DNA of 7,925 bases, from positions 1-7,925 of the forward strand of contig CAKUCT010000084.1 of NCBI GenBank assembly GCA_934643765.1. The letters run 5' to 3'. Below are positions 1 to 5,234 of this stretch, in pieces. The notes beneath the pieces were generated by a model. It saw nothing but the letters and a program-made list of their open reading frames with translations. It was not told the DNA's origin and ran no database searches. Positions within the stretch are counted from its first letter, which is position 1. Each line of letters starts with the position of its first letter. The DNA comes from an uncultured Oscillospiraceae bacterium (GTDB taxonomy: Bacteria > Bacillota > Clostridia > Oscillospirales > Oscillospiraceae). The translations under genes and the position numbers were made by a program.

Positions 1-1206
1 GATACTTTGACGCAGGGGACGGAATACGCCGTGGTATGGCAGTTTGCATTTGCCGCGGTGTGGATCATTGCGACGCTTCTGGCCCTGACATGGGTGAGCC
101 GGCCGGTTCTGGCGGCGATCTGCGTTGTGTGCGCGCTGGTGTGTATCGCGAGAGGCGTCTGGTGCATCCGGAAAAATCAGGCGCGCGCCGCGCATGTACA
201 GCAGGCGGCTCGGATTCGCGCACAATATGAAGATCTGCCGGGCGACCAGTTTGTGCGCTTCGCGGCAAGCTACCATGAAGCGCTGCTGCTTTACAATCAG
301 GCAGCGCGCGCCTATGAGGAAGAATGCCGCAGAGTGCAGGCCGGGCAGGTGGATTTTGCCGAAAAGCAGCGCGCGCTTGCGCAGGCGCGCGGAAATCTGC
401 TCGGAAGAATCAGCGCCTTTGACACAGGGGTAACGGACGAGGCGTCCGCCGCGCGGGCGCTTGAAAAAGCGCAGGAGGCCTGGAAGCGGGCGGATGCAGC
501 TCGGCGCGAGCAGCAGCACGCGCAAGCTGCGCTGGAGGCGATTGCCGCGGCCATCGGCGATCTGCCGGAGCCGGAGGAAAACCAGGCGCCGCCGTTATCG
601 CCGTCGCGGGATGCGGCAGCGATTCAGCTGGCGCTTACGCAGACGCAGCAAAAGCTTGCGGCCGTGCAGTCCCAGCTGGACCAGAGCCGCGGAAGAGCCG
701 ATGCGCTTGGAGACCCTGTGGCTCTGGCGGCGCAGAGAGAGGCGCTTTGCGCGCGCATGGAAAAGCTCCGCGCGCAGGACGCGGCCCTGGCCCTGGCGTC
801 GCAGACGCTGGATGAAGCGGGACAGGAGCTGCAGACGCGCTTTGCGCCGAAGCTGACGGCGCTGGCCGGGACGATTTTTGCGCACTTGACCGGCGCGCGC
901 TATGACCGCGTGACGCTTGACCGGCAGATGAATCTGGCTGCCGGGCAGACCGGCGAGGTCGCGCTGCGCCAGGCGATGGCGCTCTCGGGCGGCACGGCAG
1001 ACCAGCTGTACCTGGCCCTGCGGCTTGCCATCTGCGAGCTGGCGCTGCCAGAGGGAACGCCGCTGGTACTCGACGACGCGCTGGCGATGTTTGACGATAC
1101 GCGCGCGGCACTCGCGCTTGAGACGCTGCAGGCGCTTTCTCAGAAGCGGCAGATTCTGCTCTTCTCGTGCCACAGCCGCGAGCAGCAGCTTATCTCCGTA
1201 ACATAA
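1..1206 (+). CDS. YhaN/SbcC-like AAA ATPase, C-terminal part (5' end off window)
   Basis: The frame is open from the first base, so the N-terminus, with the expected Walker A motif, lies outside. The visible 401 codons begin with two closely spaced hydrophobic segments (about nt 25-165), followed by a long Ala/Gln/Glu/Arg-rich coiled-coil stretch (about nt 170-850). The C-terminal half of an ABC-type ATPase head follows: signature LSGG at nt 982-993, Walker B PLVLDD at 1060-1077, D-loop-like AMFDD, and a switch histidine in FSCHSRE at 1171-1173. This order, with a membrane hairpin inside the coiled coil, matches YhaN-type proteins, which resemble SbcC/Rad50 and are usually encoded beside an SbcD-like nuclease. 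A role in DNA-end handling at the membrane follows from the family, not from this fragment. A TTG at nt 7 is not a credible start. A terminator follows the TAA stop directly. No link to the selenium genes is seen. Confidence 0.85.
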   Translation, partial: DTLTQGTEYAVVWQFAFAAVWIIATLLALTWVSRPVLAAICVVCALVCIARGVWCIRKNQARAAHVQQAARIRAQYEDLPGDQFVRFAASYHEALLLYNQAARAYEEECRRVQAGQVDFAEKQRALAQARGNLLGRISAFDTGVTDEASAARALEKAQEAWKRADAARREQQHAQAALEAIAAAIGDLPEPEENQAPPLSPSRDAAAIQLALTQTQQKLAAVQSQLDQSRGRADALGDPVALAAQREALCARMEKLRAQDAALALASQTLDEAGQELQTRFAPKLTALAGTIFAHLTGARYDRVTLDRQMNLAAGQTGEVALRQAMALSGGTADQLYLALRLAICELALPEGTPLVLDDALAMFDDTRAALALETLQALSQKRQILLFSCHSREQQLISVT

Positions 1207-1257
1207 AAAACGCCCGCCTGAACGGAAATTTAGATCGTTCGGGCGGGCATATTTTCT
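1205..1257. terminator. Bidirectional rho-independent terminator between the ATPase and lysR
   Basis: Arms at 1212-1224 and 1236-1248 form a 13-bp GC-rich stem with one T-G wobble and an 11-base loop. On the + strand the stem is followed by ATATTTTCTCT, a moderate T tract ending the ATPase transcript. On the - strand it is followed by six Ts (A run at 1205-1210), a strong terminator for the convergent desulfurase-lysR unit. The 125 bases from 1249 to 1373 hold nothing else that I recognise. Confidence 0.88.
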
Positions 1258-1373
1258 CTAAAAAGCGATTGCTTGCGGCATGTCCAATCGTTCCAGGGAA
1301 GCGGACAGAGCCGTCCTCCCCTACAGGCAAAACAGAGTTTTAAGACAGCGCCGACATAATTGCGCGGTGTTGC

Positions 1374-2264
1374 CTACCCATAAAAGGTTCTGATGAATTC
1401 GACAAAGCGCAGCACCTGCGGCCGCAGAGAGGCGCCCTTGTGCCAGACAAGATACAAGCTGCGCCCGGAGGAAGCTTCCGGGAGCGGGAAAGCAAGCAGC
1501 TGCCCCGCCCGGCAGTCGCGCTCGGCGGCCTTGCCGGAGATAACGGAAATGCCAAGACCCCCGGCAACGAGATTTTTGACGCTCTCCTGGTCGTTGAGGC
1601 GCGCGGTGACGCAGAGACTTGCAATGTCCAGCCCTGCGGCCTGCAAAAACGCGTCGACGCATTTCTGACTGCCGCTTCCGGCTTCGCGCAGAATCAGCGG
1701 CTGCTCGCGCAGTAGCGTCTGCGGCGGCGTACCCGCGGCCAGCAGCGCGGTAAAGTGCGGCGTGTTGGGCGTAATGAGCACCATGTGGTCCTGGTAAAAC
1801 GGCACGAAGGACAGATCGTCCGCGGGCTCTTCCATGCCGACCAGACCGAGCTCAAACTGCCCGGCGCGCAGGCTTTGCAGGATGCCGGCGCTGTCGCTCT
1901 GGTGGATGGAAAAAGACAGCTCGGGGTTCTGCGCGCGAAACGGCGGCAGGACCTCCGGCAGAATGTAGGCCGAGGGGATGGTGGACACGCCGAGCGTAAT
2001 CGTGCGCGCGTCCTGTTTCCAGTCGGAAAGAAGCTTTTCCTGCAGCGCCAGAACATGCACTGCGTATTCATAGAGCTCACGCCCGCGCGGCGTGATGGAG
2101 AGCGTTTTTGTGGTGCGCAGGAAAAGCTGCTCGTGCAGCTCCTCCTCCAGCTGGCGCACGTGCGCGCTGACGGTTGGCTGGGAGGAATACAGGCGCGCGG
2201 CGGCCTGGGTGAAGCTGCCGCAGTCGGCCACGGCGACAAACGAGCGAAGCTGCTTAAAGTCCAT
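1374..2264 (-). CDS. LysR-type regulator, selenium-metabolism-associated type
   Basis: This 296-residue protein has the standard LysR length and layout. The N-terminal winged helix-turn-helix covers residues 1 to about 65, with FKQLRSFVAVADCGSFTQAA and SQPTVSAHVRQLEEEL as its typical helices, followed by a linker helix and a substrate-binding-like effector domain (about residues 90-296). The ATG at 2264-2262 has GGGAGG six bases upstream. The first 11 bases overlap the end of the desulfurase gene, so the two are surely cotranscribed and probably translationally coupled. LysR proteins sitting beside selD and yedE are known as a selenium-metabolism-associated subgroup. The assignment here rests on the DNA-binding domain plus neighbours. 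It probably binds the palindromes at 3472-3548 and controls its own operon and the divergent yedE-selD operon. The effector is unknown; a reduced selenium or sulfur compound is a guess. A - strand terminator follows at 1205-1257. Confidence 0.9.
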   Translation of the reverse strand: MDFKQLRSFVAVADCGSFTQAAARLYSSQPTVSAHVRQLEEELHEQLFLRTTKTLSITPRGRELYEYAVHVLALQEKLLSDWKQDARTITLGVSTIPSAYILPEVLPPFRAQNPELSFSIHQSDSAGILQSLRAGQFELGLVGMEEPADDLSFVPFYQDHMVLITPNTPHFTALLAAGTPPQTLLREQPLILREAGSGSQKCVDAFLQAAGLDIASLCVTARLNDQESVKNLVAGGLGISVISGKAAERDCRAGQLLAFPLPEASSGRSLYLVWHKGASLRPQVLRFVEFIRTFYG

Positions 2265-3429
2265 GGCGCACCTCCCGGGTTAACGTGTCCAGGGCGTCTG
2301 CGGCGTAGTCAACCTCCTCTTCTGTGTTGAAAAAGCCGAAGGTAAAGCGGATGGTGCCGGTCGGGAACGTGCCGAGTGTCTGGTGCGCCGAGGGCGCACA
2401 GTGCAGCCCCACGCGGGTGCTGATGGCATAGGTTTCATCCAGCGCGTCGGCAATTTCAGACAGATCGTGTCCCGGCGTCTGAATGGAGACGACGCCTGCG
2501 CGGTTTTCTACGCCAGGCAGGCCGATGATTCTGACGCGCCCCTGCGCGGCCAGCGGCGCGAGATGCGCCAGAAACCGCTTTGTGAGCGCAAGCTCGTGCG
2601 TGCGGATGGTGTCCAGACCGGTGGCCTCCAGAAAACCGAGCGCGGCGTGCAGCCCCGCGATGCCGGGAAGGTTCATGGTTCCGGCTTCAAAGCGGTCGGG
2701 AAGGAAATCCGGCATGAACTCCGTGTGGCTCATGCTGCCGGTGCCGCCGGCGATGAGCGGCGTAAGCTGCGCGGCAAGGTCTTCCCGCATGACAAGTCCG
2801 CCCGTGCCCTGCGGGCCGAGCAGACCCTTGTGGCCGGTGAAGGCGACGGCGTCAATGTGAGAAGCAGCCATATCGATGGGGAAAACACCGGCGGTCTGCG
2901 CGCTGTCGAGGAAAAATTTCAGTCCGCGGCGGCGGCAGAAATCGCCGATCGCGTCAATGGGCAGCAGCGTCCCACAGACGTTGCTCGCGTGCAGGCAGAC
3001 GACAGCCTTCGTGTTTTCCTGTACCAGCGGCTCCATTGCCTCCAGCACCAGCGTTCCGTCCGCGCGGCAGGGAATGCGGCTGAAGCTGACACCGGTCTGC
3101 TCCAGCTGGCGCAGCGGACGCATGACGGCGTTGTGCTCCATGGAGGAGACCAGAACATGGTCGCCCGGCCGGAGAAAGCCCTTGATGAGCAGATTGAGAC
3201 TGGCCGTCACATTCGGCGAAAAGACGACACAGCGGGCATCGGCCGCGCCAAACAGCGCGCGCAGCTGCTCGCGCGTTTCAAAGACGAGATCTTCCGCGCG
3301 GTAGGCCGCGCGATAGGTGCCGCGGCCGATATTGCTGCCGCAGGCGGTCATATACTGCGCAACGGCCTGCGTCACGCAGTCCGGCTTTGGAAAGGTTGTA
3401 CTGCCATTGTCAAGATAGATTGGCTTCAC
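2254..3429 (-). CDS. Cysteine desulfurase-like class V aminotransferase (EF2568-type)
   Basis: A PLP enzyme of 391 residues, expected to remove S or Se from cysteine or selenocysteine and leave it as a persulfide/perselenide. Visible motifs: IYLDNGSTTFPKP at the N-terminus, the PLP-stacking His in SSMEHN (H99), D175 in FLDSAQTAG, the PLP-binding lysine in TGHKGLLGPQGTGG (K201), and the candidate catalytic cysteine in GLHCAPSAHQTLGT (C344). This pattern fits the cysteine desulfurase family named after Enterococcus EF2568, which tends to sit near selD in genomes using selenium in molybdenum hydroxylases. I chose the GTG start at 3429-3427 because a strong site, GGAGGG, lies six bases upstream. 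An in-frame ATG at 3459-3457 lies upstream of that site and upstream of the predicted transcription start. The gene overlaps lysR by 11 bases and is divergent from yedE. Cysteine or selenocysteine lyase activity cannot be told apart from sequence. Confidence 0.9.
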   Translation of the reverse strand: MKPIYLDNGSTTFPKPDCVTQAVAQYMTACGSNIGRGTYRAAYRAEDLVFETREQLRALFGAADARCVVFSPNVTASLNLLIKGFLRPGDHVLVSSMEHNAVMRPLRQLEQTGVSFSRIPCRADGTLVLEAMEPLVQENTKAVVCLHASNVCGTLLPIDAIGDFCRRRGLKFFLDSAQTAGVFPIDMAASHIDAVAFTGHKGLLGPQGTGGLVMREDLAAQLTPLIAGGTGSMSHTEFMPDFLPDRFEAGTMNLPGIAGLHAALGFLEATGLDTIRTHELALTKRFLAHLAPLAAQGRVRIIGLPGVENRAGVVSIQTPGHDLSEIADALDETYAISTRVGLHCAPSAHQTLGTFPTGTIRFTFGFFNTEEEVDYAADALDTLTREVRHGL

Positions 3430-3435
3430 AGATAT

Positions 3436-3441
3436 CCCTCC
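3436..3441 (-). promoter_or_regulatory. Ribosome binding site that fixes the desulfurase GTG start
   Basis: GGAGGG on the - strand is separated by six bases (ATATCT) from the GTG at 3429-3427. It lies inside the longer reading frame that would begin at the ATG at 3459, which argues against that longer start. Confidence 0.85.
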
Positions 3442-3450
3442 ACATACAGA

Positions 3451-3486
3451 TACATCCATTCTAGCAGCTGTTTATTTGAAATTCAA
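3451..3486 (-). promoter_or_regulatory. Promoter of the desulfurase-lysR unit
   Basis: On the - strand, TTGAAT (3486-3481) and TAGAAT (3463-3458) are separated by exactly 17 bases, a good sigma-A type pair. Transcription should start near 3451, giving a leader of about 20 bases before the GTG. The -35 box lies within the palindrome at 3472-3490, so a bound regulator would be expected to block it or compete with RNA polymerase. Confidence 0.75.
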
Positions 3487-3490
3487 ATGG
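3472..3490. promoter_or_regulatory. Candidate LysR operator 1
   Basis: The core is ATTTGA-AAT-TCAAAT (3474-3488), a perfect 6-bp inverted repeat with a 3-base centre, which satisfies the T-N11-A rule for LysR-type sites. The left flank extends to TTATTTGA, the same arm as operator 2; the right flank ends GG rather than AA. It overlaps the -35 box of the left promoter and is centred about 30 bases upstream of that transcript's predicted start, a position suggesting autorepression. Confidence 0.75.
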
Positions 3491-3508
3491 ATGGAACGGA
3501 AAAATAAT

Positions 3509-3527
3509 TTATTCGACAATCACGAAG
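3509..3527. promoter_or_regulatory. Possible weak third operator
   Basis: TTATTCGA-CAA-TCACGAAG matches 7 of 8 bases of the left arm of operator 2, but only about half of the right arm. Its centre (3518) is 21 bases, about two helical turns, from the centre of operator 2 (3539). LysR tetramers often contact a strong recognition site plus a weaker activation site at about this spacing. The match is weak and could be chance in AT-rich DNA. Confidence 0.3.
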
Positions 3528-3529
3528 AA

Positions 3530-3548
3530 TTATTTGAATCTCAAATAA
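3530..3548. promoter_or_regulatory. Candidate LysR operator 2 (strong site)
   Basis: TTATTTGA-ATC-TCAAATAA is a perfect 8-bp inverted repeat with a 3-base centre and contains T-N11-A. It shares its arms with operator 1, centred 58 bases away. It is centred about 73 bases upstream of the predicted yedE transcript start, close to the place where LysR activators normally bind (around -65). The inference is that it serves as the recognition site for activating the yedE-selD operon. Confidence 0.75.
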
Positions 3549-3576
3549 ATTGCGAATAGTTATCCAAAAAGGCAAT

Positions 3577-3612
3577 TTGCTTTTTGCAGGAAAGCATCAT
3601 ACAATGATTATA
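3577..3612 (+). promoter_or_regulatory. Promoter of the yedE-selD operon
   Basis: TTGCTT (3577-3582) and TACAAT (3600-3605) are separated by 17 bases. Transcription should start near 3612, leaving a leader of about 76 bases. The -35 box is less close to consensus than the -10, which fits a promoter helped by an activator bound at 3530-3548. Confidence 0.7.
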
Positions 3613-3613
3613 A

Positions 3614-3651
3614 ATCGACGATCCCGAACGAAATTCGGGATCATAACCGAT
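3614..3651 (+). promoter_or_regulatory. Leader stem-loop in the yedE mRNA
   Basis: A perfect 9-bp stem (3620-3628 with 3634-3642, GATCCCGAA arm) closes a five-base loop. A possible outer helix, ATCG at 3614-3617 with CGAT at 3648-3651, would extend it. No T run follows, so it is not a simple terminator. It sits just after the predicted transcription start and about 37 bases before the yedE start codon. It could stabilise the mRNA's 5' end or serve as a control element; the sequence does not decide. It resembles no riboswitch that I recognise. Confidence 0.5.
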
Positions 3652-3687
3652 ATTCTTGAAAAAGAGGAACGAAAAGGAGATTTGCAC

Positions 3688-4779
3688 ATGACACTGAAAC
3701 ATGAAAAACGCAATATGATCTTTGCCGGCCTCATCATCGGCGTGATTGCTTCGCTGCTGGTGCTGTTCGGAAACCCGAAAAACATGGGCTTCTGCGTGGC
3801 CTGCTTCCTGCGCGACACAGCGGGTGCGCTGGGGCTGCATTCGGCGGCGGCTGTGCAGTATATCCGGCCGGAAATCATCGGTCTGGTGTTCGGCAGCTTC
3901 CTGATGGCGCTCGCCAAAAAAGAATTCTCCCCGCGCGGCGGCAGCGCTCCTGTCACCCGCTTTGTGCTCGGCATGTTCGTGATGGTTGGTAGCCTGATGT
4001 TCCTGGGTTGCCCGTTCCGCATGATCCTCAGACTCGCCGGTGGCGACCTCAACGCGCTGCTGGGCCTGGCCGGTTTTGCCTGCGGCATTCTGGTGGGCGT
4101 GTTCTTCCTGAATCGCGGCTACTCCCTCAAGCGCAGCTACGCGCTGACCAAAACGGAAGGCGGCGTGTTCCCCGTTCTGACGCTGGCTGTTCTGGCGCTT
4201 CTGCTTGCGGCGCCCGCGTTCATCCACTTCAGTGAAGCCGGCGCCGGCCCCGGCGCGCTGCATGCGCCGATCATCATCAGCTTCATCGCCGGTCTTGCCG
4301 TCGGCGCGCTGGCGCAGAGAACCCGTCTTTGCATGGTCGGCGGTATCCGCGATCTGGTCCTGTTCAAAGAGACGAAGCTCATTCTTGGCTTCGCGGCGAT
4401 TCTGGTGGGCGCGCTGGTCTGCAATCTCATTCTGACCGGGGTGACCGATGCGAGCTACTTCAAGCTTCGCTTTGCCGAGCAGCCCGTGGCCCATACCGAC
4501 GGTGTCTGGAACTTCCTTGGCATGATGCTCACTGGCTTTGCCTGCGTGCTGCTGGGCGGCTGCCCGCTGCGCCAGCTGATTCTGGCCGGTGAAGGCAGCA
4601 GCGACAGTGCGGTCACGATCTTCGGCTTGATTGCCGGCGCAGCCTTCTGCCATAACTTTGGCCTGGCGTCCTCCGGCAACGGCCCGACGGCCAACGGTAA
4701 GGTCGCGGTCATTGTTGGTTTGCTGGTTGCCGCGGTGATTGCGGCGGTCAATACATTCAAAAAGGAGAATGCGAAATGA
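3688..4779 (+). CDS. yedE: YedE-like selenium-metabolism membrane protein (YeeE/YedE family)
   Basis: A 363-residue, highly hydrophobic protein with around nine or ten predicted membrane segments, starting at residues 10-27. It belongs to the YeeE/YedE family, whose thiosulfate transporter members pass substrate along conserved cysteines. Here C36, C39, C108, C215, C292 and C321 are visible. The two halves repeat the same pair of motifs: C36-x5-RD and GCPFR (C108) in the first, C215-x5-RD and GCPLR (C292) in the second, so it is an internal duplication. The length and neighbours fit the YedE-related selenium membrane subfamily, expected to import a Se (or S) species for SelD. The ATG at 3688 has AAGGAG eight bases upstream; an open frame extending back to about 3550 lacks a proper start. 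The stop overlaps the next ATG (ATGA). The substrate is not proven by sequence. Confidence 0.88.
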   Translation: MTLKHEKRNMIFAGLIIGVIASLLVLFGNPKNMGFCVACFLRDTAGALGLHSAAAVQYIRPEIIGLVFGSFLMALAKKEFSPRGGSAPVTRFVLGMFVMVGSLMFLGCPFRMILRLAGGDLNALLGLAGFACGILVGVFFLNRGYSLKRSYALTKTEGGVFPVLTLAVLALLLAAPAFIHFSEAGAGPGALHAPIIISFIAGLAVGALAQRTRLCMVGGIRDLVLFKETKLILGFAAILVGALVCNLILTGVTDASYFKLRFAEQPVAHTDGVWNFLGMMLTGFACVLLGGCPLRQLILAGEGSSDSAVTIFGLIAGAAFCHNFGLASSGNGPTANGKVAVIVGLLVAAVIAAVNTFKKENAK

Positions 4780-4982
4780 CAACGGTTGATGCAAGAGGCT
4801 ATTCCTGCCCGGAGCCCGTCATCATGCTCAAAAAAGCGATGTTGACAAAAGAGGCCGAATATACGATCATGGTAGACAACACAGCTTCCCGCGAGAACGT
4901 GACCCGCTTTGCAGAGCATGCGGGCTACACCGTCGCGGTCAGCGAGAAAGGCGGAGAGTACACGCTGACGCTCCGGAAATAA
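4776..4982 (+). CDS. TusA/SirA-like sulfur (selenium) carrier, single-domain YedF-like
   Basis: A 68-residue protein made of one TusA/SirA-type domain. It opens with VDARGYSCPEPVIMLKKA, whose C11-P-E-P14 is the family's CPxP motif; C11 would carry a persulfide or perselenide. AGGAG lies eight bases before the ATG, and the start overlaps the yedE stop by four bases, so the two are translationally coupled. The selenium-linked YedF proteins next to YedE usually have a second, DsrE-like domain and are nearly 200 residues long. Here only the N-terminal domain is present, with a clean TAA stop, and a separate DUF3343 gene follows three bases later. I infer that it takes Se/S from the desulfurase or the transporter and passes it towards SelD. 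A general TusA role, such as tRNA thiolation or molybdopterin sulfur supply, cannot be excluded. Confidence 0.85.
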   Translation: MTTVDARGYSCPEPVIMLKKAMLTKEAEYTIMVDNTASRENVTRFAEHAGYTVAVSEKGGEYTLTLRK

Positions 4983-4985
4983 ACC

Positions 4986-5234
4986 ATGACCTACATTGCG
5001 ACATTCTTTTCCCACTTTGGGGCGATCCGCTACAAAAAGCTCTGCGAGCAGCAGGGCTACCGCGCCCGGACGATGCCGGTGCCGCGCGCGCTGTCGAGTT
5101 CCTGCGGCACCTGCGTGCGCTGCGAGGGCGGATATGCTGCGCCGCTCGGCGTCTGCGCTGAGGAAGTAGACAAAATTGCCGAGGTGCGGGAAGATGGCTA
5201 TGTCTGCGTCTATGACAGCAAGGAGAAGGAATAA
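4986..5234 (+). CDS. DUF3343 small protein, putative Se/S carrier
   Basis: An 82-residue protein of the DUF3343 family, described as putative Se/S carrier-like. The N-terminus YIATFFSHFGAIRYKKLC is typical, as is the conserved MPVPRALSSSCGTCVRC block. Its cysteines C40, C43 and C46 form CxxCxxC, a likely thiol or selenol relay site, or possibly a metal site. C20 and the later Cys in GVCAEEVDKI and YVCVYD are further thiols. It has no signal peptide or membrane segment, so it should be cytosolic. It starts three bases after the previous stop with no clear ribosome site (only GGAAA), so it probably depends on coupling to the upstream gene. Its TAA overlaps the selD ATG by one base (TAATG). Its place between a TusA-like carrier and SelD suggests Se delivery to SelD. 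This is inference, as the family has little direct biochemistry that I know of. Confidence 0.8.
   Translation: MTYIATFFSHFGAIRYKKLCEQQGYRARTMPVPRALSSSCGTCVRCEGGYAAPLGVCAEEVDKIAEVREDGYVCVYDSKEKE

Noticed and set aside
1249..1373. Small gene or RNA between the ATPase terminator and lysR
   Set aside because: There is no open frame with a ribosome site and only a weak stem (GGAC/GTCC near 1303-1316). It reads as the 3' untranslated region of lysR.
2383..3507. A 374-codon open frame on the + strand opposite the desulfurase gene
   Set aside because: It mirrors a gene with clear motifs, ribosome site and promoter on the other strand. Its product is Arg/Gly/Ala-rich with no family motif, as expected of a shadow frame in GC-rich DNA.
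3550..3687. A longer N-terminus for the YedE protein
   Set aside because: The frame is open upstream, but it would begin on an ATT within operator 2 and cross the predicted promoter. The ATG at 3688 has a good ribosome site and gives the usual N-terminus.
4777..4779. Selenocysteine read-through at the yedE TGA stop, given the selenium context
   Set aside because: The TGA is part of an ATGA overlap with the next gene's start, the downstream frame adds nothing family-like, and no hairpin typical of a bacterial SECIS directly follows.
3541..4794. A 417-codon open frame on the - strand opposite yedE
   Set aside because: Its product is full of His, Gln, Glu and Arg from reading codons for hydrophobic residues backwards. 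It runs through the control region and has no start signal.
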